Source: Clostridia bacterium (lineage in GTDB: Bacteria; Bacillota; Clostridia; Christensenellales; CAG-138). From it: a stretch of 64,000 nt of DNA. Below, piece by piece: positions 44,082-53,446 of the stretch. The stretch is taken from assembly GCA_030526425.1 (NCBI GenBank), contig JAUNCT010000005.1, positions 33,487-97,486 of the forward strand, written 5' to 3'. A program made the translations under genes and the position numbers. The stretch's first letter is position 1. Every line of letters starts with the position of its first letter. The notes under the pieces are model-generated. The model saw nothing but the letters and a program-made list of their open reading frames with translations. It was not told the origin of the DNA and did no database searches.

Positions 44082-46838
44082 TCACACGATGAAGCGTGCT
44101 TTGCTGCCGCTGCCGTCGCGTTCTTTGGTGACGACGATCTGTTTGTCGATGCGGCGCTTGAGCTCTTCCACGTGGGAGATGATGCCGACCAAGCGGTGCC
44201 CCTCGGTGAGGTCGGACAGCGCTTTCATGGATTGCTCGAGAGATTCCGCGTCGAGGGAACCGAAGCCCTCGTCGACGAACATCGTATCGAGGCGGACGCC
44301 GCCTGCGGAGGACTGGATCTCATCCGAAAGACCGAGTGCCAGTGCGAGCGAAGCCTTGAAGGATTCGCCGCCCGACAGGGAGCTCGCGGGGCGTTCCGTG
44401 CCGTTGTAGTGGTCGAGAACGTTGATGTCCAAGCCGCTTTGGCTGCGGTGATCGCCGGCGCCGATGCGGCGGCGCAGCTCATATTGGTTTTCGGTCATCG
44501 TCAGCAGGCGTATGTTGGCGCGTTCGAGCACGCGGTCGAAGTAAGCCGTTTGCACATAGGTCTCGAGCATGATCTTTCCTTTGCCGGAGACATTGCCGCT
44601 TGCGGTGTCGTACAACTCGCGTACCGTCCGGTACGCCTGCTCGGCCTCGGCGAGTGCCGCAAACCGGCTGCGGGAATTCGCCGCCACTTCGCGGTTGGTT
44701 TGGAGACGCGTGCGGATGGGGTGCAATGCGGCATCCGTTTCTTCGATCGAACGGGTCAGGGCAGCGTAGCGGTCCATGACGGCGGTCTCGTCGATGGGCG
44801 GAGCGGAACGCAGCTGCCCGTCGAGACCCGAGATCTCGCCCTTCAGCTTGGCAAGCTCGGCGTTCAGCGCATCGAAGGATTTTTGCGCACGGTCGAGTGC
44901 GGCGATGCGTTCGGCAATGAACGACTCTTTCGCGCGGATCTCTTTTTCGAGCAAGCTGCGGTCCGCAAAGGGGAGACTCTTTTTCATTGCCTCGATCTGC
45001 GTGCGTTCCGCTTCGGCAGTGGCGGAGAGTGCGGCGATCGATTGCCGCTGTTGTTCCGCGCGGCTGCGGCAACGGTCGCATTCCCGTTCCAACCCGGGGA
45101 GCGAGTCGGTCAGAGTGTCCTTGCGCTTGCTGCGGGCTTCCTCCTGTTTGAGGGCGGCCGCGATATCGGTGCGTTGCTGCTTGCAAGCACTGAATTCGGC
45201 TTTCACGGCGGGCAAGGCTTCGTCGGCGGGCAGAGCGATACCTGTCTCGGTCAGCCGGTTTTGCAGCGCTGCACGGGTGCTTTCGAGTGCGGCGCGGGCG
45301 GCGGAGGCATTCGACGCGGCTTCCTCGGCGGCTTTCCGGGCGGCTTTTGCAGCGTTGTCGGCGCTCTTCAGCTGCGCTTCGGTCGGTGCCTCTGCGGATT
45401 TTTCGGCGGGATGCGGGTGCGAGACGGATCCGCAGACCGGGCAGGGACACCCTTCTTCCAAACGGGATGCGAGGATGCCGGCCTGCTCATCGAGGAAGGC
45501 ACGGTTCAGCTGTTCGAACCGCTCGGTCAAACGGTCGCTCTCATCTGCCGCGCGCCGGTAGGTTTCCTGAAGTTTTGCAAGCTCCGAACGGGAGTTGCCG
45601 AATTTCACGAGGTCATTTCCCAACGCCTGCAAGCGTTCGAAACGGAGGCGGGCGTCGTTTTCTTCGCTTTTCAGCAACGCGGTCTTTTCACCCGCGTCCG
45701 CAAGGAGCGAGAGCTCCTCTTTGGAGTCGTTCAGCGCTTTTTGCGCTGCTTCCGCGGCATCGGTTTCGGTTTGGAGTGCTTTCTTTGCGGCGGCAAGGGC
45801 GGCATTCGTTTTCGCATGGGCGGAATCCAGCGCGAACAGTTCGTCGTAACGGGGACGGAAGGCTTCGAGCCCGGTCTTTTCTTCCTTTGCGGCTTCCGTT
45901 TCGTCTTTGCGCTCGTTTTCCGCTGCCAGATCGGCGGTTGCGGTTTCGAACGCGGGCTGTGTCCGCTGCAGCTTCTCGCGGCAGCGCCGGAGACTGTCCT
46001 CGGCGTTTTTGCGCTCGGCGAGTTTGCCGCGTTCGTTGTTGACGGTTTCCAGCTCTTTTTCGGCTTTCTTTTTGTCTTCGGAAATGCGGATCTCCGCTGC
46101 GGCATCATGTGCGATGAGCGTTTCGATGAGCTCGAGCGTCTCGTCGGTGGGCAGTTCGTTCCGCTGCGCCTTCTCGGCGAGGATGCACAGTTCGTCGGTG
46201 CCGGCTGCGGCGATGCGCGCAAGATCCTGCGCAAGCGCGCGGGCGAGCTCCGCTTTTTCGGCGTAGCGGGCGTTCGCCTCCAGCTTCAGGCGGTTTTGCA
46301 GCGTTTCGTACAGGTCCGTGCGGAACAGCTTGCGGAAGATCTTCTGACGGTCTTCGGACTTGGCGTTGAGCAGCTTGCGGAATTCGCCTTGGGCGATCAT
46401 GGCGATCTGCATGAACTGGCTGCAGTCGATGCCGATGATGTCGCGGATGGTGTCGGTGACTTCCTTCGTTTTGGTCACAACGCGCCCGTCGGGCATCAGC
46501 AACGAAGCCTCCGCGGGAACGGGCGTGCTTCTGCCCGGCTTTTCGTAGCTCGGAGAACGTTTGACGGTATAGGTCTTGCCTGCGTATTCGAAGGTCAGCT
46601 CGGCGTAGGTTTTCGTATCGTCCTTGGCGTATTTCGAACGCAGCGTATCGACCGTGCGGGTGTCGCCGCTCGTTTCGCCGTACAGCGCATAGGTGATGGC
46701 GTCGAAGATCGTGGTCTTGCCGGCACCGGTGTCTCCGGTGATCAGGTAAAGCCCGTTCGTGCCGAATTTGTCGAGTTCGAAAACGGTCTCGCCCGCGTAA
46801 GGTCCGAATGCGGAAACGGTCAGCTTGATCGGTCTCAT
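44082..46838 (-). CDS. sbcC: Exonuclease subunit SbcC (Rad50-like)
   Basis: 918 residues. ATPase of the SbcCD nuclease that opens hairpins and processes DNA ends. Walker A GDTGAGKTT at about 35-43, long coiled coils on both sides of the zinc hook CPVC (in GCPCPVCGSVSHP), ABC signature LSGGESFKASLALALG, Walker B TMFVDEGFGSLD. The ATG is two bases after the sbcD stop, with GGAGGG inside the end of sbcD, so translation is coupled. Confidence 0.96.
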   Translation of the reverse strand: MRPIKLTVSAFGPYAGETVFELDKFGTNGLYLITGDTGAGKTTIFDAITYALYGETSGDTRTVDTLRSKYAKDDTKTYAELTFEYAGKTYTVKRSPSYEKPGRSTPVPAEASLLMPDGRVVTKTKEVTDTIRDIIGIDCSQFMQIAMIAQGEFRKLLNAKSEDRQKIFRKLFRTDLYETLQNRLKLEANARYAEKAELARALAQDLARIAAAGTDELCILAEKAQRNELPTDETLELIETLIAHDAAAEIRISEDKKKAEKELETVNNERGKLAERKNAEDSLRRCREKLQRTQPAFETATADLAAENERKDETEAAKEEKTGLEAFRPRYDELFALDSAHAKTNAALAAAKKALQTETDAAEAAQKALNDSKEELSLLADAGEKTALLKSEENDARLRFERLQALGNDLVKFGNSRSELAKLQETYRRAADESDRLTERFEQLNRAFLDEQAGILASRLEEGCPCPVCGSVSHPHPAEKSAEAPTEAQLKSADNAAKAARKAAEEAASNASAARAALESTRAALQNRLTETGIALPADEALPAVKAEFSACKQQRTDIAAALKQEEARSKRKDTLTDSLPGLERECDRCRSRAEQQRQSIAALSATAEAERTQIEAMKKSLPFADRSLLEKEIRAKESFIAERIAALDRAQKSFDALNAELAKLKGEISGLDGQLRSAPPIDETAVMDRYAALTRSIEETDAALHPIRTRLQTNREVAANSRSRFAALAEAEQAYRTVRELYDTASGNVSGKGKIMLETYVQTAYFDRVLERANIRLLTMTENQYELRRRIGAGDHRSQSGLDINVLDHYNGTERPASSLSGGESFKASLALALGLSDEIQSSAGGVRLDTMFVDEGFGSLDAESLEQSMKALSDLTEGHRLVGIISHVEELKRRIDKQIVVTKERDGSGSKARFIV

Positions 46839-46840
46839 AC

Positions 46841-47980
46841 TTATCTGCCCTCCGAAATGGTTTCGATCAGGTCGGTCACGAAGGCGATCTGCGCTTCACT
46901 CATGCTGCGTCCGTTTTGCATGGCGAACAGTTCGCAAAACAGTTCGAGCGGCGTTTTGGTTTCGGCGTTTTCCGCGCCGGTGACGATGCGCTGCGCACGG
47001 GTCCGCGCGTTGTCGTACTCGAGATGCAGGAGGTTGCGGTAGACGTTGCGGAGTTTCGCCATCGCATCGGAGACATCCTGCTCATCGGTGAGGGTGACGC
47101 TCAGGTAATCCTCCGTCAGTGTCGTGTTTTCGTAGTTTTTGCGCATCATCAAATCGTCGTAGGTCCCCTTTAAACGGACCATATCGCGCAACGGCTTCAA
47201 CGGTACGGTGCGGCAGGTGAATGCGCCCTTTGCCCCCAGTTCGGCGACGGTGACCGACTTTTCGTCGTTCGCCTCCGAGAAGGAATATTTCAGCGGCGTG
47301 CCGCAGTAGCGGATCCGCTCCGAACCGCAGTTCTGCGCACCGTGGATGTGGCCGAGCGCCACATAGTCGAACCCGGAAAAGACGGAAGCGTCCACATTGT
47401 CCGTTCCGCCGACGGAGACCTCCTCGCTTTCGGAACGCAGTGCGCCGGTGACGAACTGGTGCGTGATGAGAACGTTGCGATCCTCGGGGTCGAGCGGTAG
47501 ACGCGAGACCGCCACGCGCATCGCGTCGGTATAGGAGACGATCTCTTCCGCCTCCTCCGGGAACGCGGCGCGGACATGGACGGGCTTGAGGAACGGCAGC
47601 ATCCAGACCTTGAGCGTGCCGTAAGCGTCCGTCATGGTCACGGGTTCCACTGCACCGTCGTAGACGGGCGAGAGATGGAACCGCTCGTTCATCAGCTTGC
47701 TGCCGAAGCCGATGCGTTCGGCGGAATCGTGGTTGCCGCTGAGCACGAACACCTCGGTGCCGAGCGCCTTCAAATCGGTCAGAAAGGTATCGAAGGTCAG
47801 AACGGCCTCTGCGGAGGGCACGGGCTTGTCGTAAACATCGCCTGCGATGATCACTCCGTCCGGTTTTTCCGAGGCGGCGATCCGGACGATTTGTTTGAGG
47901 ATAAACCGCTGATCCTCGATGAGCGAGGTCTCATACAGACGCTTGCCGATGTGAAGGTCGGACAGATGGATGAATTTCAC
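46841..47980 (-). CDS. sbcD: Exonuclease subunit SbcD (Mre11-like)
   Basis: 379 residues. Mn-dependent phosphoesterase partner of SbcC. Metal motifs: SDLHIGKR, GDVYDKP, SGNHDSAERI, and the paired HQFVTGA and GHIHGAQ. The start is GTG with AAAGGAG upstream. Confidence 0.96.
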   Translation of the reverse strand: MKFIHLSDLHIGKRLYETSLIEDQRFILKQIVRIAASEKPDGVIIAGDVYDKPVPSAEAVLTFDTFLTDLKALGTEVFVLSGNHDSAERIGFGSKLMNERFHLSPVYDGAVEPVTMTDAYGTLKVWMLPFLKPVHVRAAFPEEAEEIVSYTDAMRVAVSRLPLDPEDRNVLITHQFVTGALRSESEEVSVGGTDNVDASVFSGFDYVALGHIHGAQNCGSERIRYCGTPLKYSFSEANDEKSVTVAELGAKGAFTCRTVPLKPLRDMVRLKGTYDDLMMRKNYENTTLTEDYLSVTLTDEQDVSDAMAKLRNVYRNLLHLEYDNARTRAQRIVTGAENAETKTPLELFCELFAMQNGRSMSEAQIAFVTDLIETISEGR

Positions 47981-48034
47981 TGGGGACTCCTTTCGCGGAA
48001 GAATGTTCGTTCTATGGGTGTGAAAATCGTTGTG

Positions 48035-49813
48035 TTATTTCTTTTCCGTGACGACGGGGAGCTCCGGGGCGGTTTCTCCGGCGGGGTCCGCGTCTTCCGT
48101 GAATACCTCGGTCACCAGACCTTCGCGGGTGCCGCCGGCGGTCTTTACCGAGACGGTGTCGCCGATATCGGCGTCGATGTCGCAGAGGCAGGTGCATTCG
48201 GGACCGTTGGGGAGAAAGCGGACCTTCGCGCAGCGGCGGGACTTGTCCGCCGCGCCGCCGGGAAGCAGGCGGTAGCCCTCGCACTCGATCCAGGCGGTGA
48301 GCTCGTCTCCGTAATAGAATTCGTACCGCTCGAGCGCGGGGTTCGGTTCGCAGTGATCGAACAGCACGGAGTCCGCGCCGCCCTCGAAGTGCAGTTCTTC
48401 GGGGCGGAGCACCTCGAAGGTGAGGGAACGCGTGCGCGCGCAATAGCGCAGCGGTCCGGCGGTGATGAGCACATACGCCGGGTCCGGACAGCCGCGGGTC
48501 GGGATGCGCTCCGCGGTGATCGTCTGCCTGCCGTTGCAGAGTCGCCGCGTGAGTTTGCAGCGGCTGTTGCCCGCAATGAGCTTGGAAAGGAAGAACTCGG
48601 GGATGAGCATTTCCCCGTCGTCGTCGAAGAAGCTCTCCGGCAACTCCGGCAGGATCTCCTCCGTGGCCTTTTTGATGTTGTTTGCGACGGCGGTGTTCCC
48701 GAAAAAGTCGCTTTGCTCGGAACGGATGCGGATGGCGAGCTCCGCTTGCAGATAATAGCGGTAGGCGGCGACGGGGTCACGATCCGTCAGGCTGCCTTCC
48801 GCGCAGAGCCTGCCCATGCGCAGGGCGGAATCCGCGAGGGTGTTCGGTTCCCCCGAGAGGAACGCCGAAAGGTCTTCCGCGTAAACGCTTTGGTACAGGG
48901 TGTATGCGGTGCGCGGGCTCTTATCGCACGCGTAACCGTTTTTGTACATGTCGCCGAGTTTGTACATGCCCTCGGAAAGACCGTTCGCGGCGGAAACGGA
49001 GAACCAACGGAACGCGTTCTCATAGTCCGGAACGCCGCCGTTGCAACGACCGTAATAGGCGAGGTAACCGAGCGTGTTCGCGTACTTCGCGTCGTCCGTC
49101 AGCTGCCAAAGCTTTTCCATGCACCGGCGGGATTCGTCCCAGTCGCATTCGTACAGGCGGTTTCCGCCGTAACAGGCATAGCCCTTGACTTCGAGCGCGG
49201 TCACGTTGTCGTCGCCGAGCTCGCCGATGAATTTCCGGCAAAGGGAAAGCTCGTTGTCGGTCGCCTTCCGGACGACGGTGTCCGCGGAGAAGGTTTCCAC
49301 GTAGCATTCCTTTTCGCCTTGGGAAAAGTGCATGAAGAACACGGGCTTTTTGAGATTTTTGCGGTATTCCGCGACGGAGTCGATCAGCGCCGCAACGTTC
49401 ACGGCATCGGTCAGGGGTTCGTCCGCGTCGTGCCCGGGGAGGATGCCGTTCAGCGTCAGCCAGATCTTGCGGCACTGGCTGCTTTCGGTGATGGGCAGGG
49501 CGGCGTATTCTCCGGGCGCGTCCGCACCGTCGAACCCGAGCGCCTTTTGCAGCAGGAACGCTTCGGAAAGCCCCTGCAAGGTGAACAGCCAGGAGGCGAC
49601 GAACGCCCCGACGGTAAGGTCTTTTTCCAGGGCGTTTTCGAGCGCCGCGGTCATATCGTCGAGCGTGATGGGGTAGGTGTCGGGGCATTCCAGGGAAACG
49701 GTGCCCTGAAACACCTCGGGGAACAGGTCGCGGAACAGGATCTCGAGCCTTGCGATGCCGCGCATCTGTTCGCGGGTCAGTGTGACGGTGAGCCGTAAGT
49801 TCGTGTCTTCCAT
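48035..49813 (-). CDS. Large cytoplasmic protein with Sel1-like repeats
   Basis: 592 residues. No signal peptide or membrane helix. The middle (about 225-400) contains Sel1/TPR-type repeats: YANTLGYLAYYGRCNGG, YENAFRWFSVSAANGLSEGMYKLGDMYKNGYACDKS (pattern spread over two units) and ADSALRMGRLCAEGSL. The N- and C-terminal parts are unassigned; the C-terminal third is rich in short beta-like segments and cysteines. Sel1 repeats bind proteins, so a scaffold role is possible. GGAGG precedes ATG 49813. Divergent from the LysR gene. Confidence 0.82.
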   Translation of the reverse strand: MEDTNLRLTVTLTREQMRGIARLEILFRDLFPEVFQGTVSLECPDTYPITLDDMTAALENALEKDLTVGAFVASWLFTLQGLSEAFLLQKALGFDGADAPGEYAALPITESSQCRKIWLTLNGILPGHDADEPLTDAVNVAALIDSVAEYRKNLKKPVFFMHFSQGEKECYVETFSADTVVRKATDNELSLCRKFIGELGDDNVTALEVKGYACYGGNRLYECDWDESRRCMEKLWQLTDDAKYANTLGYLAYYGRCNGGVPDYENAFRWFSVSAANGLSEGMYKLGDMYKNGYACDKSPRTAYTLYQSVYAEDLSAFLSGEPNTLADSALRMGRLCAEGSLTDRDPVAAYRYYLQAELAIRIRSEQSDFFGNTAVANNIKKATEEILPELPESFFDDDGEMLIPEFFLSKLIAGNSRCKLTRRLCNGRQTITAERIPTRGCPDPAYVLITAGPLRYCARTRSLTFEVLRPEELHFEGGADSVLFDHCEPNPALERYEFYYGDELTAWIECEGYRLLPGGAADKSRRCAKVRFLPNGPECTCLCDIDADIGDTVSVKTAGGTREGLVTEVFTEDADPAGETAPELPVVTEKK

Positions 49814-49985
49814 ATCGTTACCTCCGTTCGGCGGGAGCGCGTGTATTTGACTTCCGAGGATATTGAACCACACGACCTGTCCGATAAAACGGACGGCGGT
49901 CCGTGCGGGCGCATTTGCTTTTGCGCGCCTCTGTTTGATACAATACCGCAAAAGGACAGCATCGACAAGTCAAGGAGGGAAACAC

Positions 49986-50915
49986 ATGAATACGCTTTTG
50001 TTCACATACGCATTGGAGGTCGAGAAAACGGGCTCCATCACGCAGGCGGCGGAAAACCTGTTCATGTCCCAGCCGGCGTTGTCGAAGGCAGTGAAGGAGT
50101 TGGAGACCACGCTGGGGTTCCCCGTGTTCCGGCGCAACGCGAAGGGCGTCGTACCGACGACCAAGGGCTATGCGTTCCTCGGCTACGCGCGGCGCATCGC
50201 CGCGGAGATGGAGCACATGCAAACGGCGCTCGAACTGATGGAGACCTCGAACCAGATGTTCAGCCTTGCCATTTCGCGGGCGAGTTATGTCGCGGAGACC
50301 GCCGCGGATTTTATCCGCTCCCTCGACATCAACCGCGAAATGGAAGTGGATGTGCTGGAGACGAGCTCGGTCCGCGTGATCGATGCCGTCGCAGAGGGGC
50401 ATTTCATGCTCGGGGTCATCCGGTGCAAACTCGAAAACGAAGAATTCTTTTTGCGGCGTCTCGCCGAAAAGGGTCTGCAGCACGAAGTCCTGTGGCAAAG
50501 CAAGTACCTTTTGCTGCTGCCCGAGCGGCATCCCCTTGCGGAGAAGAAGGAGATCCCGCACGCGGAACTGGAACCGTATATCGAGGTGCTGTTCGGCGAT
50601 GAGCACGTGCCCTACTTCAATCGGGAGGCGCTGCGCGGCGCGGAAAAGGAAAAGACCAAGCGCCGCGTGCTGATCTACGACCGGGCGATGCAGTTCGACA
50701 TCCTCCGGGATAACCCGATGGCGTACATGTGGGCTTCCGCCACGCCGCCGAAACTGCTTCAGCACCACGGGCTCGTGATGCGGAGCTCTCCGTCCGCCGG
50801 GGAATTCAAGGACCTGCTGATCAGCCGCGCGGGCTACCGTTACTCCGCGCTCGACCGCGCCTTCATCGACATGCTTTCGCTCAAACGCAACGAAGCGTCG
50901 TTTGCTGTACGCTGA
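49986..50915 (+). CDS. LysR family transcriptional regulator
   Basis: 309 residues. N-terminal winged HTH with the standard pattern EKTGSITQAAENLFMSQPALSKAVKELE, then a periplasmic-binding-like effector domain. AAGGAGGG precedes ATG 49986. It lies upstream of the iron alcohol dehydrogenase on the same strand but is separated by a terminator and a 280-base gap, so control of that gene is possible but not shown. Confidence 0.93.
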   Translation: MNTLLFTYALEVEKTGSITQAAENLFMSQPALSKAVKELETTLGFPVFRRNAKGVVPTTKGYAFLGYARRIAAEMEHMQTALELMETSNQMFSLAISRASYVAETAADFIRSLDINREMEVDVLETSSVRVIDAVAEGHFMLGVIRCKLENEEFFLRRLAEKGLQHEVLWQSKYLLLLPERHPLAEKKEIPHAELEPYIEVLFGDEHVPYFNREALRGAEKEKTKRRVLIYDRAMQFDILRDNPMAYMWASATPPKLLQHHGLVMRSSPSAGEFKDLLISRAGYRYSALDRAFIDMLSLKRNEASFAVR

Positions 50916-50920
50916 GCGGG

Positions 50921-50956
50921 AAAGACCGTCCCTCGAGCCGGAGGGGCGGTCTTTTT
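50921..50956 (+). terminator. Intrinsic terminator of the LysR gene
   Basis: AAAGACCG and CGGTCTTT arms with an inner CCCTC/GAGGG stem, then TTTTT. Confidence 0.85.
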
Positions 50957-51094
50957 GTGTTTTGATATATCGAAAATGGAATACTGGCATTCCTTTCGGT
51001 TATGGGAATGGGTCGGGTTTGAGGCTCGGACCGCCGGTTTCGTGCGCCGGGAACAAGCACGGCGATGCTCGGCGACACAAAATCGTCAACGGAA

Positions 51095-51116
51095 TATTGA
51101 TTGAAGAGTATCAATA
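51095..51116. promoter_or_regulatory. Inverted repeat upstream of the iron ADH promoter
   Basis: TATTGAT and ATCAATA with an 8-base centre, 28 bases before the -35 box; possible activator site, for example for the neighbouring LysR protein. The rest of the 322-base gap has no gene I can support. Confidence 0.45.
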
Positions 51117-51143
51117 AAAGAATAACCATATAACGGGTCGGTA

Positions 51144-51173
51144 TTGGACGGCGCGGGTCGCGTACCGTATGAT
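51144..51173 (+). promoter_or_regulatory. Promoter of the iron alcohol dehydrogenase
   Basis: TTGGAC, 18-base spacer, TATGAT. Confidence 0.5.
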
Positions 51174-51237
51174 GAAGGTGCAAACTTGAAATACAGTACC
51201 GCCACAAGGCGGTCGGAATACAAAGGAGAACAAAAGT

Positions 51238-52461
51238 ATGGCAAGATTCACTCTCCCCCGCGACATTTATCACGGAAAGGGCGCCCTCGAAGCGCTGAAG
51301 ACCTTTGAAGGCAAGCGCGCGATGATCTGCGTCGGCGGCGGTTCCATGAAGAAGTTCGGTTTCCTCGACCGTGCGGAAGCGTACCTGAAGGAAGCGGGCA
51401 TGGAAGTCGAGGTCTTCGACGGGATCGAGCCGGATCCCTCGGTCGAAACGGTCATGCGCGGCGCGGAAGCCATGCTGAAGTTCGAGCCCGATTGGATCGT
51501 TGCCATCGGCGGCGGTTCCCCGATCGACGCGGCAAAGGCGATGTGGATTAAGTACGAGTATCCCGAGACGACCTTTGAAGATATGTGCAAGGTCTTCGGT
51601 CTGCCGAAGCTCCGCACGAAGGCGCATTTCTGCGCGGTATCTTCCACCTCCGGCACCGCGACCGAGGTCACCGCGTTCTCCATCATCACCGATTACGCCC
51701 GCGGAACGAAGTACCCGATCGCGGACTTCGAGATCACGCCGGATGTCGCGATCGTCGACCCCGAGCTTGCCGAGACCATGCCGAAGAAGCTGGTCGCGCA
51801 CACCGGTATGGACGCCATGACCCACGCGGTCGAGGCCTATGTTTCCACCGCGAATTGCGATTACACCGACCCGCTCGCGATCCACGCCATCGAAATGCTG
51901 CAGAACGACCTCGTCGCTTCTTACAACGGCGATATGGCGGCGCGCGACCGCGTCCACAACGCACAGTGTCTGGCGGGCATGGCGTTCTCGAACGCTCTGC
52001 TCGGTATCGTGCACTCCATGGCACATAAGACCGGCGCGGTCTTCGCCGATTTCGGCGCGCACATCATCCACGGTGCGGCGAACGCCATGTACCTGCCGAA
52101 GGTCATCGCCTTCAATGCGAAGGACGAGACCGCCAAGAAGCGTTACGGCGTTATGGTCGATTACATGGGCATCGCCGACAAGGCGGCTTCCGACGACGAG
52201 AAGGTCAAGGCGCTCATCGCATTCCTGCGCAAGATGAACGACGACCTGAACATCCCGCACTGCATCAAGAACTACGGTGCGGACAGCTACCCGACCGAGC
52301 AGGGCTTCGTGCCCGAGGAAGTCTTCCTCGAGCGTCTGCCCGGCATCGCAGAGCGCGCCATTGGCGACGCCTGCACCGGCTCCAACCCGCGCATCCCCAC
52401 GCAGGAGGAGATGGAGAAGCTGCTCAAGTGTTGCTACTACGACACCGAGGTCGATTTCTGA
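51238..52461 (+). CDS. Iron-containing alcohol dehydrogenase
   Basis: 407 residues, group III ADH. Reduces aldehydes (such as acetaldehyde or butyraldehyde) with NAD(P)H. Seen: nucleotide loop GGGSPIDAAKA, SSTSGTATEVT, metal ligands in HTGMDAMTHAVEAY (Asp/His) and HSMAHKTGAVF (His), and a later His in HGAANAMYLP. GGAG before ATG. Codon use is strongly biased, as in a highly expressed fermentation enzyme. The exact alcohol is unknown. Confidence 0.94.
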   Translation: MARFTLPRDIYHGKGALEALKTFEGKRAMICVGGGSMKKFGFLDRAEAYLKEAGMEVEVFDGIEPDPSVETVMRGAEAMLKFEPDWIVAIGGGSPIDAAKAMWIKYEYPETTFEDMCKVFGLPKLRTKAHFCAVSSTSGTATEVTAFSIITDYARGTKYPIADFEITPDVAIVDPELAETMPKKLVAHTGMDAMTHAVEAYVSTANCDYTDPLAIHAIEMLQNDLVASYNGDMAARDRVHNAQCLAGMAFSNALLGIVHSMAHKTGAVFADFGAHIIHGAANAMYLPKVIAFNAKDETAKKRYGVMVDYMGIADKAASDDEKVKALIAFLRKMNDDLNIPHCIKNYGADSYPTEQGFVPEEVFLERLPGIAERAIGDACTGSNPRIPTQEEMEKLLKCCYYDTEVDF

Positions 52462-52490
52462 GTTCTTCATGTGGATTCCCACCGAAAAAG

Positions 52491-52526
52491 CGCCGCGTCC
52501 CTCCGGGGGCGCGGCGTGAGTGTTTT
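52491..52526 (+). terminator. Terminator-like hairpin after the iron ADH
   Basis: CGCCGCG (52491-52497) pairs with CGCGGCG (52510-52516), then TGAGTGTTTTT. Confidence 0.55.
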
Positions 52527-52578
52527 TGGCACGGGATGCGTCTCCGGAAAAATTTGTCGGATAACCGAAATCTGGGGC

Positions 52579-52609
52579 TTGACCCTGACGTTGCGTCATA
52601 GCTTATGAT
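52579..52609 (+). promoter_or_regulatory. MerR-type promoter with 19-bp spacer
   Basis: TTGACC and TATGAT are separated by 19 bases, the long spacing typical of promoters activated by MerR-family proteins. The spacer carries the dyad TGACG-TTG-CGTCA. The downstream gene is a MerR regulator, so it probably activates itself. Confidence 0.8.
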
Positions 52610-52637
52610 GAAGTCACCGCGAAAGGAGAGAACGGGA

Positions 52638-53378
52638 ATGAGAACGGTCAAAGAAGTGAGCGAGCTGTCGGGGGTGACGGTGCGCGCCCTGCACCATTAC
52701 GACAGCATCGGGCTGCTGCCCGCAACGGAGGTCACTGCAGCGGGGTACCGGCTTTATGACGATAAAGCACTGGAACGCCTGCAAATGATCCTGCTGTTCC
52801 GGGAGTTGAAGTTCCCGCTTGCGGAGATCAAAACCATTCTCGACGGTCCCGGGTTCGACAGGACACGGGCGCTCAAACAGCAGATCCGCTTGCTCGAACT
52901 GCAGAGGGAGCGGCTCGGCGAACTCATCGACCTTGCGCGGAGTATCCAACCGACAGGAGTGAAACACATGAGCAAACAGAGTTTTGAAGCTTTCGATACG
53001 AAGAAGATCGACGAATACGCCGCAGAAGCGAAAAAGACCTGGGGCAAGACCGCGGCGTGGAGCGAGTTCGAACGGAAATCGGAAGGGCGCACGAAAGAGG
53101 AAGAGCTGTCCCTTGCGGACCGCCTGATTGCGGTCTTCGGAGAGTTCGGTGCCATCCGGGAAAGCGACCCCGCATCCCCGGAAGTACGGGCGCTGGTCGT
53201 CAAATTGCAGGCGTTCATCACCGAGAACTACTACACCTGTACCGACCGGATCCTTGCGGGGCTCGGTCAGATGTATGCCGGCGGCGGGGAGATGACCGAA
53301 AACATCGACCGCTGCGCGGGGGAAGGTACGGGCGCGTTCGCGAACGCGGCGATCGCCGCGTACTTGGCATCGAAATGA
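52638..53378 (+). CDS. MerR family regulator with TipAS drug-recognition domain
   Basis: 246 residues. N-terminal MerR HTH (TVKEVSELSGVTVRALHHYDSIGLL, spread over about 3-28), a coiled-coil dimer helix, then from about 115 a TipAS domain (WSEFERKSEGRTKEEE... and the C-terminal helical pocket with TENIDR). TipA proteins bind thiopeptide antibiotics and other drugs and switch on export genes. An internal ATG (about residue 112, after GGAG-like sequence) could give a free TipAS form, as in Streptomyces. ATG 52638 follows AAAGGAG. Confidence 0.9.
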   Translation: MRTVKEVSELSGVTVRALHHYDSIGLLPATEVTAAGYRLYDDKALERLQMILLFRELKFPLAEIKTILDGPGFDRTRALKQQIRLLELQRERLGELIDLARSIQPTGVKHMSKQSFEAFDTKKIDEYAAEAKKTWGKTAAWSEFERKSEGRTKEEELSLADRLIAVFGEFGAIRESDPASPEVRALVVKLQAFITENYYTCTDRILAGLGQMYAGGGEMTENIDRCAGEGTGAFANAAIAAYLASK

Positions 53379-53406
53379 GTGAGAACCGGAGTTCTTCGCA
53401 AAAAAA

Positions 53407-53437
53407 CAAAAAGAGACATCCTTCGGGTGTCTCTTTT
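53407..53437 (+). terminator. Bidirectional terminator
   Basis: AAAAAGAGACATCC, TTCG loop, GGTGTCTCTTTTT, between two convergent genes. Confidence 0.88.
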
Positions 53438-53446
53438 TCGCAGTGA

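Noticed and set aside
44172..47042. A 956-codon open frame opposite sbcC
   Set aside because: The sbcC frame contains all ABC and zinc-hook motifs; the opposite frame is composition-driven and has none.
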